From Fibrella aestuarina BUZ 2 (GTDB lineage: Bacteria > Bacteroidota > Bacteroidia > Cytophagales > Spirosomataceae): 64,000 nt of DNA. Location: assembly GCF_000331105.1 (NCBI RefSeq), contig NC_020054.1, positions 858,001 through 922,000 of the forward strand. The letters are read 5' to 3'. The translations under genes were made by a program, and so were the position numbers. A model generated the notes under the pieces. It was not told the origin of the DNA. It saw only the letters and a list, made by a program, of their open reading frames with translations, and did not search any database. Shown here piece after piece: positions 1-8,099 of this stretch (its first letter is position 1; the number at the start of each line of letters is the position of its first letter).

Positions 1-473
1 AGATGGACTGGCAGCAGTCGGTACCCATCAACCCGACCACGACGCTGCACTGCGTACCGGCGCAGCACTTCTCGGGGCGGGGCATGTTTGACCGCAACGC
101 CACGCTCTGGGCGGGGTACGTTATCGCCAGCAAAGCCGTTGGGAATGTGTATTTTGCGGGCGATTCGGGCTACGGGCCGCACTTCAAAGCGATTGGGGCG
201 CAGTTTGGTCCGTTGCGGCTGGCGCTCATCCCGATTGGTGCCTACAAACCCAACTGGTTTATGGCACCGGTGCACATTGGCCCTCCCGACGCCGTGCGGG
301 TACACCAGGATGTCCGTTCGGAACAAAGCGTGGCGATTCACTTCGGTACCTTCCCGCTGGCCGACGACGGGGCCAGCGAGCCCGTGACGGATATGAAAAA
401 AGCACTGGCTGCCCAACAGATTGATGCTGCGCGATTTAGAGCGTTGAAAAATGGGGAATCCGTAAATTTTTAA
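1..473 (+). CDS. Metallo-beta-lactamase-fold hydrolase (NAPE-PLD/UlaG-like), 3' part
   Basis: This is the C-terminal part of a metallo-dependent hydrolase whose 5' end lies left of the window; about 156 residues are visible. The segment PAQHFSGRG..DRN..LW.GY, then YFAGDSGYGPHF, then LIPIGAY, and finally IHFGTFPL, is the pattern of the family that includes N-acyl-phosphatidylethanolamine-hydrolysing phospholipase D. The Asp of AGDSGYG and the His of IHFGTF are expected metal ligands of the metallo-beta-lactamase fold. The in-frame ATG at position 3 is internal to the family alignment, not the true start. Substrate cannot be told from sequence; such proteins act on phospholipids or other phosphoesters. 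The gene ends 90 bp before the FKBP gene on the same strand. Confidence 0.8.
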   Translation, partial: MDWQQSVPINPTTTLHCVPAQHFSGRGMFDRNATLWAGYVIASKAVGNVYFAGDSGYGPHFKAIGAQFGPLRLALIPIGAYKPNWFMAPVHIGPPDAVRVHQDVRSEQSVAIHFGTFPLADDGASEPVTDMKKALAAQQIDAARFRALKNGESVNF

Positions 474-563
474 CCCAGCTTCCAACGTTCCTTTAAAAAG
501 TGGGGTACTTATAAAAAATGTTAATGGCTGATCCAACCGGCCATCAACCAACAATCGTTCCTT

Positions 564-1439
564 ATGCGTAAAGCCAGTATGGCGCTTGTAGCCGCCGTTT
601 TATCCGCTACAGCCTTCCTCTCGTGTAAAGACAACTACGTAGACACGACTGCCGACACCTTTGCAAAGGACACGACGGCGATTGCCGCCTTCGCGAAAAC
701 GCAGCCGCAGAACTACCTGTATGCGGGAGCCGGGGTACGTTATGCGATCACGACGCCCAACACCGCGGGGCGCCTGCCCGCCTCGGGCGATGAAGCCGAA
801 GTAACGTACCTGATTACCTCGCTCGATGGCAAGTACCGGGCCGACAGTACAAAGAAAGATTCGCTGGCCTATTTCCGGTTTAACATCGGGAGTCTGCCTC
901 CGGGTATTGACATCGGGTTGTCGAAAACGCGGGAGGGCGAGTCGGCCATTTACCTGATTCCATCGTATTCGGCGTTCCAGAATACCGAGTACAAAGGGTT
1001 GCCCGCCAACACGCCCATTCGTTTTTATACGACGCTGCGCAAACTGCGGACGGAAGATGAGCAAATCGCCGACTACATCGCTCGCAACAAGCTGACGCTG
1101 ACTACGCAGACACAGGATGGGGTTCGGATCTGCAAAACGCAGTCGGTTACGACCGGGTCAGAACTGATCAATGGGCAAACGGTGAGCGTTCGGTATACGG
1201 GTAAGCTGCTCCGTTACGGCACCGTGTTCGACTCGAACGTAGGCAAACAGCTGTTTGATGTTGCCCTGGGGTCGACGTCGGTTATCCGGGGATTTGAGTC
1301 GGGTATTCGTGCGTTGAAAGTTGGTGAAAAAGCGACGATTGTTTTTCCATCGTCAGTAGGCTACGGCACTACGGGTTACTCAAGCATTCCGGGTTACACA
1401 CCGCTTGCCTTCGATATCGAAATCGTATCGGTGCGTTAA
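564..1439 (+). CDS. FKBP-type peptidyl-prolyl cis-trans isomerase lipoprotein
   Basis: A 291-residue lipoprotein. The N-terminus has a short basic start, a hydrophobic stretch and a lipobox ending LSC at about residue 20, so it should be acylated and anchored in an envelope membrane. Residues about 190-291 form an FKBP domain: the segments VSVRYTGKL, GTVFDSN, VIRGFESGI..LKVGEKA and PSSVGYG follow the FKBP core in order, so it should catalyse prolyl isomerisation during folding of exported proteins. The region between the lipobox and the FKBP domain (about 30-185) resembles no domain I recognise. The ATG at 564 gives the complete signal peptide. It is convergent with accC and the two share a palindromic terminator. 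Confidence 0.85.
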   Translation: MRKASMALVAAVLSATAFLSCKDNYVDTTADTFAKDTTAIAAFAKTQPQNYLYAGAGVRYAITTPNTAGRLPASGDEAEVTYLITSLDGKYRADSTKKDSLAYFRFNIGSLPPGIDIGLSKTREGESAIYLIPSYSAFQNTEYKGLPANTPIRFYTTLRKLRTEDEQIADYIARNKLTLTTQTQDGVRICKTQSVTTGSELINGQTVSVRYTGKLLRYGTVFDSNVGKQLFDVALGSTSVIRGFESGIRALKVGEKATIVFPSSVGYGTTGYSSIPGYTPLAFDIEIVSVR

Positions 1440-1451
1440 ACGACCAAGTTC

Positions 1452-1497
1452 CTAACGAAAAAGGCCCTGCCAGTACTGGCAGGGCCTTTTTCGTTAG
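1452..1497. terminator. Perfect 46-bp palindrome, bidirectional terminator
   Basis: Bases 1452-1497 are a perfect inverted repeat with 23-bp arms and no spacer, centred between 1474 and 1475. Each arm carries a GC-rich stem (GGCCCTGCC) flanked by A/T runs, so it reads as stem plus U-tract on both strands. It lies between the convergent FKBP and accC genes and includes the accC stop codon (1494-1496). Confidence 0.85.
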
Positions 1498-3011
1498 TGC
1501 AACCGCTTCGTGCGCCACTGACTGGCGGGGCGGGCGGGCCCGGTAGCTGTTGTCGCGGCGGGTTTTGTCTTCTGGCTGTCGAGCAGGTACGTTGCCAGCA
1601 CAGCAGCCAATTCGGTTTCGGCGGGGCTGATGGTGGTACTGGTCAGCACGTCGGGGCGGTCCGCCGATGCGGTGAAGTAGCGGTTGACGAAATGCGTGTC
1701 GAACTGCCCCGACCGGAAAGCCTCGTGGTTCATCACGAACCGGCAGAAGCCCAACGTGGTCTGTACGCCCGAAATCTGGTACTCGTCGATAGCCCGGATC
1801 ATCTTCTGGATGGCGGCTTCGCGGTCGTCGCCGTACGTAATGAGCTTCGCGATCATCGGGTCGTAATAAATGGGAATAGCCATACCCTGCTCGAACCCAT
1901 CATCGACCCGAACGCCGTTGCCCTGCGGGCGCACGTAGGTATCTAACGTACCCACGTCGGGCAGGAAGTTGTTGGCGGGGTCTTCGGCATACACCCGGAT
2001 CTCCATCGCGTGCCCTTTGATGTGCAAGTCTTCCTGCTTGATGGTCAGGGCCTTTCCCTCGGCTACGTAGATCATCTGCTCAACCAGGTCGACGCCCGTA
2101 ATGAGTTCGGTAACGGGGTGCTCGACCTGAAGGCGGGTGTTCATTTCGAGGAAATAGAAATTCAACTGGTCGTCGACGATGAACTCGACCGTGCCTGCAC
2201 CGTAGTAGCCGCAGGCTCGCGCCACGCCTACCGCCGCCTTACCCATCGCCTCGCGGATCTCGGGCGTCAGGATGGCTGACGGGGCTTCTTCCACCACTTT
2301 CTGGTGCCGCCGCTGTACCGAGCATTCGCGCTCGAACAGGTGAATGATGTTGCCGTGTTGATCGCCCAACACCTGAATCTCGACGTGTCGTGGCGAGGTC
2401 ACGTATTTCTCGATGAATACCGACCCATCGCCAAACGACGAAATGGCTTCGCTCACGGCGCGGTCCATCTGCTCGTCGAAATCGGCTTCCTTTTCCACGA
2501 TCCGCATCCCCTTGCCACCACCGCCCGCCGAGGCTTTGATCAGGATGGGATACCCGATTCTGGCCGAAATAACTTTGGCTTCGGTCCGGTCGGTGATGGC
2601 GCTAGGTGTACCGGGCACCATCGGGATGTCGTAGTCGGCGACGGCGGCTTTGGCGGCGAGCTTGCTGCCCATCACCTCGATACTCTCGGGCGACGGCCCC
2701 ACGAAGATGAGCCCGGCTTCACGCACCGCCCTGGCAAACTGCGCATTTTCCGACAAAAAACCGTAGCCGGGGTGAATGGCGTCGACGCCCAACTGCTGGC
2801 AGATGTCGATGATGGCATCGCCGCGCAGGTAGGATTGCGACGAAGGTGCCGGCCCCACGCAAACGGCTTCATCGGCATAGCGCACGTGCAGAGCGTTGCG
2901 GTCGGCTTCCGAATAAATAGCCACGGTTTTGATACCCATTTCGCGGGCGGTACGCATCACGCGCAGGGCAATTTCGCCCCGATTGGCTACGAGCAGTTTG
3001 TTGATTTTCAT
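1494..3011 (-). CDS. accC: Biotin carboxylase subunit of acetyl-CoA carboxylase (AccC)
   Basis: A 505-residue biotin carboxylase, which carboxylates the biotin of the carrier protein with bicarbonate and ATP for fatty acid synthesis. The chain opens with KLLVANRGEIA, has the ATP-grasp glycine loop GGGGKG at 163-168, the segment FERECSVQRRHQK at about 227-238 and the signature EMNTRLQVEHPVTE. I chose the ATG at 3011 because it begins MKINKLLVANRG, the family N-terminus; an upstream start at 3113 would add 34 unrelated residues. The protein runs about 50 residues past the usual end (about 449 in E. coli), with an Ala/Thr-rich tail. No accB is adjacent, so it may serve acetyl-CoA or another acyl-CoA carboxylase. 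Confidence 0.93.
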   Translation of the reverse strand: MKINKLLVANRGEIALRVMRTAREMGIKTVAIYSEADRNALHVRYADEAVCVGPAPSSQSYLRGDAIIDICQQLGVDAIHPGYGFLSENAQFARAVREAGLIFVGPSPESIEVMGSKLAAKAAVADYDIPMVPGTPSAITDRTEAKVISARIGYPILIKASAGGGGKGMRIVEKEADFDEQMDRAVSEAISSFGDGSVFIEKYVTSPRHVEIQVLGDQHGNIIHLFERECSVQRRHQKVVEEAPSAILTPEIREAMGKAAVGVARACGYYGAGTVEFIVDDQLNFYFLEMNTRLQVEHPVTELITGVDLVEQMIYVAEGKALTIKQEDLHIKGHAMEIRVYAEDPANNFLPDVGTLDTYVRPQGNGVRVDDGFEQGMAIPIYYDPMIAKLITYGDDREAAIQKMIRAIDEYQISGVQTTLGFCRFVMNHEAFRSGQFDTHFVNRYFTASADRPDVLTSTTISPAETELAAVLATYLLDSQKTKPAATTATGPARPASQWRTKRLH

Positions 3012-3041
3012 GTTGAAAACTAAGGGTTCAGCGTTTAAAGT

Positions 3042-3091
3042 CCAAAGTTCATGGATGCTTGGCATATTATCAGAAGAAGAATGAACTTTGG
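3042..3091. repeat. Inverted repeat between accC and dipeptidyl peptidase
   Basis: Two perfect 11-bp arms (CCAAAGTTCAT at 3042-3052 and its complement at 3081-3091) are separated by 28 bp in the divergent gap. The complementarity extends imperfectly outward. It could be an operator, a cruciform or a decayed palindromic repeat. Confidence 0.5.
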
Positions 3092-3129
3092 CTTTTGAAC
3101 CGAACCGGCGCACCGGTTAAATCGACTAA

Positions 3130-5334
3130 ATGACCATCAACACACGCATTAGCGGAGCGGTACTGCTCCTCTTTGTTACGATTACGGGGTTGGCCCAAAC
3201 TGCCAAAACCCGCTACGCCGATCTGCAACAGGCGATCCGCTCGGGTAGCCAGCTCACCGGCTCCACCGGGCCACGCTCGATTAACTGGATCGACGGCGGC
3301 ACGCGCTTCTCGTATCTCGACCGGGCGGGCACGATCAAAACGCTGAATCCGGCCACGCAGCAGGAAGAAACCGTGTTCGACGCGGCGCAACTGAAGTTTC
3401 CCGGCACCGACAAAGCCTTTGCCTATGAGTCGTTCCAGTGGTCGAAAGACTCGAAGAACCTGTTTTTTCAGACCAATTTCCGGCCCGTCTACCGCCGGTC
3501 GGGTATTTCCGACTATTACGTGTACAGCCTCGCCGACAAAGTGCTGAAGCTGGTCGCGAAAGATGCCCAAACGGCGGAGCTTTCGCCCGACGGCAAGCGC
3601 GTAGGCTACGAACGGGGCGGCAACCTGTTTGTCTTTGATTTCGCCACCCAGAAAGAAACGCAACTGACGGGTGATGCCAAACCGGCGTTTTACAACGGCC
3701 GGTTTGGCTGGGCCTACGAAGAAGAATTTGGGCTGGCGCAGGCCTGGCAGTGGTCGCCGGATAGCAAGTTTATCGCCTTCTGGCAGTCCGACGAGCGCGC
3801 CGTGCCCATTTACCGCCTGACCGATTACCGGGGCTTCCGCGAAACGTACGACTCGCTGCCGTACCCCCGCGTGGGCGACCGCAATCCCAGCGTTCGAATT
3901 GGGGCGGTCGAGATCAGTAACGGCAAAATCGCCTTTATGCAGGTAGAAGGCCAGCAAGGCTACATCCCGCGCATCTATTGGACGTCGCAGGAAGGGCAAC
4001 TGGCGGTGGTACACCTGAACCGCAAGCAGAATGAGTTGACGCTCTACATGGCCGACACACGCACCGGCGCGGCCAAGCCGATCATGAATGAGACGTCGAA
4101 GACCTGGGTCGATGTGTTCGATTTCTTCGCGGGTGTCGATCACCTGTTTTACTTCCCCGAAAACGTGAAGGAATACTACTGGGTGTCGGAGCGCGATGGC
4201 TGGGCACACCTGTACCGCTACGATTACACCGGCAAACTGCTGAACCAAGTCACGTCAGGTACGTTCGAGGTGTCGACGATTCAGCACATTGACCCGAAAG
4301 CGGGCAAGGTCTATTACACGAGCACCGAAGCCTCGCCGATGGAGCGGCAACTCTATGTGATCGACGTGACAGGTAAAAATAAGCGGCGACTCACCACGGC
4401 GGCTGGCCGGCATGCGATCAACATGTCGCGCAATGGGCAGTTCTTCATCGACCGCTACTCCAACGTGCAGACGCCCACGCAGGTCGAGCTGCGCGACGTG
4501 TCGGGCAAGCTCATCAAGACGCTGGAAGACAACGCCCGGGTACGTGATTTCGTAAGCAAAAACGTGTACGCGCCCAAAGAGCTGGCTTCCTTTACGACGC
4601 AGGATGGACAGAAAATCGACATTTCGATTCTGAAGCCGGCTGATTTCGACCCCGCTAAAAAGTACCCGATGGTACTCGACATCTACGGTGGTCCCGGTGC
4701 GCAGTCGGTCTACAACGAGTGGCACGGGCAGGCCTGGCAGCAATACCTGGCGCAGCAGGGGTACGTGGTCGTGAGCACCAACAACCGGGGCAGCGGCGGC
4801 TACGGCAGCACCTTCGAGAAGATGGTGTATGAGAAGCTGGGCCAATACGAAAGCCTCGATTTTGCCGAAACGGCCCGCTACATGGCGTCACTTCCCTACA
4901 TCGACGGCAACCGGATGGCCATTCGCGGTCACAGCTACGGCGGCTACATGAGCAGCTACACCATGCTGACGCACCCCGGCGTGTTCAAGGTAGCCCTCGT
5001 GGGTGCTCCCGTCACCGACTGGCGCTTGTACGACAGCATCTATACTGAACGCTACATGGGCCTGTTACCCGACAACGATGCGGCGTATGCCAAAAGCGCG
5101 GTGTCGCCCTACGCCAAGAACCTGGCGGGTAAGATGTTCATTGCCCACTCAACCATGGACGAGAACGTACACGTACGCAACACCTTCCAGTTGATGAACG
5201 CCCTCGAAGACGCGGGCAAAGACGCCGATCTGCGCATTTATCCGCCCGGCGCCCACGGCGTCGCCTACAGCCCCACGACCTACGTGCTGCTCTATCAGCA
5301 ATACGTCGATTACCTGACCAAGAATCTGAATTAG
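3130..5334 (+). CDS. S9B family dipeptidyl peptidase IV
   Basis: A 734-residue secreted serine peptidase that removes N-terminal dipeptides, typically after proline. An N-terminal signal peptide (residues 1-22, ending near GLAQ) is followed by an eight-bladed propeller region to about 470 and an alpha/beta hydrolase domain. The catalytic triad is visible: Ser602 in GHSYGGY, Asp677 in STMDENVH and His709 in GAHGVA. The Glu-Glu motif that binds the substrate amino terminus in DPP-IV is present at 197-199 (WAYEEEFG). It is divergent from accC across a 118-bp gap that holds an inverted repeat (arms 3042-3052 and 3081-3091) and is followed by a strong terminator. Confidence 0.93.
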   Translation: MTINTRISGAVLLLFVTITGLAQTAKTRYADLQQAIRSGSQLTGSTGPRSINWIDGGTRFSYLDRAGTIKTLNPATQQEETVFDAAQLKFPGTDKAFAYESFQWSKDSKNLFFQTNFRPVYRRSGISDYYVYSLADKVLKLVAKDAQTAELSPDGKRVGYERGGNLFVFDFATQKETQLTGDAKPAFYNGRFGWAYEEEFGLAQAWQWSPDSKFIAFWQSDERAVPIYRLTDYRGFRETYDSLPYPRVGDRNPSVRIGAVEISNGKIAFMQVEGQQGYIPRIYWTSQEGQLAVVHLNRKQNELTLYMADTRTGAAKPIMNETSKTWVDVFDFFAGVDHLFYFPENVKEYYWVSERDGWAHLYRYDYTGKLLNQVTSGTFEVSTIQHIDPKAGKVYYTSTEASPMERQLYVIDVTGKNKRRLTTAAGRHAINMSRNGQFFIDRYSNVQTPTQVELRDVSGKLIKTLEDNARVRDFVSKNVYAPKELASFTTQDGQKIDISILKPADFDPAKKYPMVLDIYGGPGAQSVYNEWHGQAWQQYLAQQGYVVVSTNNRGSGGYGSTFEKMVYEKLGQYESLDFAETARYMASLPYIDGNRMAIRGHSYGGYMSSYTMLTHPGVFKVALVGAPVTDWRLYDSIYTERYMGLLPDNDAAYAKSAVSPYAKNLAGKMFIAHSTMDENVHVRNTFQLMNALEDAGKDADLRIYPPGAHGVAYSPTTYVLLYQQYVDYLTKNLN

Positions 5335-5337
5335 TTA

Positions 5338-5370
5338 AAAGGCCCCTCACCGATGTGGTGAGGGGCCTTT
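5338..5370. terminator. Intrinsic terminator after dipeptidyl peptidase
   Basis: A 14-bp stem (5338-5351 with 5357-5370), loop GATGT, followed on the plus strand by a T-rich tract. It also gives a stem with U-tail on the minus strand, so it can serve the convergent lipoprotein gene as well. Confidence 0.9.
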
Positions 5371-5393
5371 CTTTTTGCTTACTGACCAGTCGC

Positions 5394-5858
5394 TTATTGC
5401 TTGGTCAATTCCATTTTGTAGGTAGCTGATACACCATTCACAGTAGCTGTCTGATTCAGCATCAGCTTGGAGCCTGATTGGGTAAAGGTCCAATTGTTAT
5501 CAGGCTGGCCTGCTTCTTTGAATGTTAGCGTTGAGCCATTCACCGACCATTTTGCACCATTAAAGTCGTCAACCGGTGCTCCCCCTGAGTTACAGGAAGC
5601 AGGACTGTTACTCGTCGCATTCCCGTCAGCTTTTAAGGAAATGATCAGATCCTGAAAACATTTACTACCCAGGCCCGCAAAGAGCTGTATGTAGTCGATA
5701 GTCTGGTTGTTGGCCGAAGCCGTGTAGGCAGTGACTTTGTAGTTGCCCGATAGGTCGGCAGCAGCAGCCGGGTCTGAGCCTTTACAGCCGATGGTAATAG
5801 CCGCGATAACAAGTGTACTGAGAAGCAGTGAACGGATTGGTAAAAAAGAAGAACGCAT
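5394..5858 (-). CDS. Small lipoprotein, lipocalin-like
   Basis: A 154-residue predicted lipoprotein. The ATG at 5858 gives a classical lipoprotein signal (basic RSS.LPIRS, hydrophobic core, then ITIGC at about residue 25); the longer reading frame to 5960 adds 34 implausible residues. The mature part opens LSGNYKVTAYTA and ends TYKMELTKQ, with alternating polar and hydrophobic strands and a WSVNGSTLTFKE..WTFTQSGSKL section. This is the look of the small lipocalin-like beta-barrel lipoproteins common in Bacteroidota. No ligand or function can be assigned. Local base composition is more AT-rich than the neighbours, especially upstream, where a TATACTTG box on the minus strand could be part of a promoter. 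Confidence 0.65.
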   Translation of the reverse strand: MRSSFLPIRSLLLSTLVIAAITIGCKGSDPAAAADLSGNYKVTAYTASANNQTIDYIQLFAGLGSKCFQDLIISLKADGNATSNSPASCNSGGAPVDDFNGAKWSVNGSTLTFKEAGQPDNNWTFTQSGSKLMLNQTATVNGVSATYKMELTKQ

Positions 5859-6009
5859 ACAGTAAATGTGTAGAATTAACAGGTGATTAATTCTGCAAGT
5901 ATACACATTGATTACAAAACAGCTATTGGTATAGTATTCTTTACTGGTAGAATCGTTCAACTATATTTTATTAGGTGCTTAAAAGGGTTTCTAAGTAGTA
6001 AGTAAGTTG

Positions 6010-7500
6010 TCAGTCCACCAGTCCGTTGCCACTGTCGTCGAGGAAGCCATTGACCACTATGTGCTGGGTACGTTGCCCCTGTTTGAGCAGGAACGTGGCG
6101 GGTTGGCCTAAGCCGGGTGGCCGGCCGGGTAGTTTTCCTTCCCAGAGAACGTGCACGGGGGCTTTCGGAAAGGTATTTTTCTTGGCTGAGCGAACCCGGA
6201 AGGCCACGACACCGTCTTCGCGCAGTTTGGATAGGTCGAGGCGGCGCAGGCCTGAGAGTGAGTCGAGCGTGTCGGGGTGGAGGCGGGCGGGCATGAGCGT
6301 CAGGCCGGTGGCGTCGAGTTCGGTCAGGCCGTAGAAGGTTGAGAGGTCGCCGAGGTCTTCGATGGTACTGCGGTAGCTAAATGTCCGCGCCGAATCCGTG
6401 CTGACTTCATAGCGGTTGATGCCCAGATCCATCTTGTAGGGTCGCCCATTGCGCATCACCGTCGCATTGCGGATAAGCAGATCGAACAACTGCCGACCGT
6501 TTTCGGGAATGGCCTGATACTCCTGCGTTTTTTCCTGCCCGTACGACTCGTTGGCGATAGCATCCAGCGCTGTCAGGATCGCCACGAAATTGAGTCGGCG
6601 GATGCTCATTTTTTCGGGGTCGCCTACTTGCCCGCCGCTTTCGATCAGAATAAGCGTGGTGCCCCATTTCTGGATATTATCGCCAAAAGCACGCGGCTCG
6701 AACTCGTCGTCGTAGCGCGCCACCTGACCGGGGATAAACTGCTGCAACACGCGATTCATGCCCACGATCAATTGCATCGACCGGCGGCGCACGTCGTTGA
6801 CATTGCGGGCCTGATCGTAGGCCGTAGCCAGAAACGACACCACCGCCTGCCGGTTGGTGTTGCCCACGCTATAGCGCGGATTCTGGTCGTGCAGATTAAA
6901 ACCCACCAGTGGTTTCAAACTCTGCTGTAACCCTTTCAGCAACACCGATTCGGGCGATTGCAGCCGGAGGGCATCGCGGTTCATGTCGATGTCCATCGAG
7001 GTGCGGCGCTGCCAGCGTTCGGCTCCGTCGGGGTTGAGCATCGGCACAAAATAGAGCGTCGTTTTGGCCAGGATATTCTGCCGGAAGGCATCGAATTCGT
7101 CGCCCGAAGCCTGCAAAAACCGAAAAATATCGAACAGTGCCATCGTTGCCGTGGCTTCATCGCCGTGCATCTGCGACCAGAGCAGTACGGGAATTGGGCC
7201 CGTTCCGGCCTGCACCTGATGGATGCTCCGCCCCTCTGTGGATGCACCGATTTGGCTGACCGACAGCGGGCTACCGAGCGACTGCAACACCGGCACCATG
7301 TCTTTGTGCTTGAACCGGCGGTGGGTAAACGTGGTGTCTTTGAAGGTGTCGTGGGTCTCGAACAGCCGACGGGCGATGTCCTGCGACGCCGTTTGGGCCG
7401 CAGCGGGGTTAATCGAACGCATACACAAAAGAACGGCACAAAGCACAGGATACAATGCGCGGTGGTGGCTTTGCCGACGTGGTTTAGACGCGAAAATCAT
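6010..7500 (-). CDS. M14 family zinc carboxypeptidase, secreted
   Basis: A 496-residue exported metallopeptidase. Residues 1-35 form a signal sequence ending near PAAAQ. The zinc-binding HxxE is H112/E115 in QMHGDEAT, the third zinc ligand is H204 in FNLHDQN, and the likely catalytic glutamate is E287 in LILIESGG, all in M14 order and spacing. The C-terminal about 150 residues probably form a beta-rich accessory region. The expected role is trimming of C-terminal residues from peptides or cell-wall-type substrates outside the cytoplasm; substrate is unknown. It reads in the same direction as crcB, 45 bp upstream of it. Confidence 0.85.
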   Translation of the reverse strand: MIFASKPRRQSHHRALYPVLCAVLLCMRSINPAAAQTASQDIARRLFETHDTFKDTTFTHRRFKHKDMVPVLQSLGSPLSVSQIGASTEGRSIHQVQAGTGPIPVLLWSQMHGDEATATMALFDIFRFLQASGDEFDAFRQNILAKTTLYFVPMLNPDGAERWQRRTSMDIDMNRDALRLQSPESVLLKGLQQSLKPLVGFNLHDQNPRYSVGNTNRQAVVSFLATAYDQARNVNDVRRRSMQLIVGMNRVLQQFIPGQVARYDDEFEPRAFGDNIQKWGTTLILIESGGQVGDPEKMSIRRLNFVAILTALDAIANESYGQEKTQEYQAIPENGRQLFDLLIRNATVMRNGRPYKMDLGINRYEVSTDSARTFSYRSTIEDLGDLSTFYGLTELDATGLTLMPARLHPDTLDSLSGLRRLDLSKLREDGVVAFRVRSAKKNTFPKAPVHVLWEGKLPGRPPGLGQPATFLLKQGQRTQHIVVNGFLDDSGNGLVD

Positions 7501-7545
7501 AGGTCAGTATAGAGTGGCCGTTGGTTGGAGCGGGGTGAACGTGGG

Positions 7546-7935
7546 TTAGCGAGCGGAAGAAGCCATCAGGCCCCAGCCGGCCGCTGAGGCGAGCAAACAG
7601 CCCATCACGTTGAGGCCGATATTCAGGAAGGCCGCGCCATAGCGGTTCTGTTGCAGCAGCATGAGGTTGTCCTGACTAAAACTGGAAAACGTGCTGAGGC
7701 CGCCGCAGACGCCCACGCCAATCAGCAGGCGCCAGGGCTCACGGTCGGGGCGGGTGGCTACCCAACCCATCACGGCACCCAGCAGGGCCGACGCCAGGAT
7801 GTTGACGACCAGAATGGACAACGGAAAGGCGGTTCCGCCCAGGCTAGCCGGTAACTGCCGCCCGAGCAGGTAGCGCAGCATGCTTCCCAGCCCGCCGCCC
7901 ACAAAGACCAGCCCGTAGGTGTAAAATGAAGTCAT
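7546..7935 (-). CDS. crcB: Fluoride-specific ion channel CrcB (Fluc)
   Basis: A 129-residue four-helix membrane protein that exports fluoride as a dual-topology dimer. Family motifs are visible: GGGLGSMLRYLLG near the start, and GVCGGLSTFSSFSQD, the conserved segment that lines the pore, around residues 70-85. The ATG at 7935 gives the normal CrcB length (about 125-130 residues); the longer frame from 7989 adds 18 residues not seen in the family. I found no convincing fluoride riboswitch in the gap upstream. Confidence 0.92.
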   Translation of the reverse strand: MTSFYTYGLVFVGGGLGSMLRYLLGRQLPASLGGTAFPLSILVVNILASALLGAVMGWVATRPDREPWRLLIGVGVCGGLSTFSSFSQDNLMLLQQNRYGAAFLNIGLNVMGCLLASAAGWGLMASSAR

Positions 7936-8032
7936 CACGCAAAAGTTAAACGAATCCGGGCGCTGAGGTGAGTCAGCAGGGACGGTCAAAGTTGATTCAT
8001 TTCTCCCAATTGTGAAACATCAGTAGTCAAGG

Positions 8033-8061
8033 TTGTAAATGCTGTTTGATCCTTGTATCTT
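8033..8061 (+). promoter_or_regulatory. Possible Bacteroidota-type promoter upstream of FG-GAP gene
   Basis: A TTG at 8033-8035 lies 20 bp before TATCTTCC (from 8056), an imperfect match to the -33 TTG / -7 TAnnTTTG promoter of this phylum. It is about 40 bp before the ATG at 8100. The match is partial and could be chance. Confidence 0.25.
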
Positions 8062-8099
8062 CCTAATTTTACCGGATAACTCATCGGTAAAGTACCGTT

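Noticed and set aside
3070..4248. Long open frames opposite real genes (also 13821-14798 +, 20915-21718 +, 31633-32667 -, 61679-62587 -)
   Set aside because: They are mirror frames of strongly supported genes in G+C-rich DNA; their translations are low-complexity and show no family features.
7936..8099. Fluoride riboswitch upstream of crcB
   Set aside because: Reading the minus strand of this gap I did not find the conserved pseudoknot core of the crcB RNA motif.
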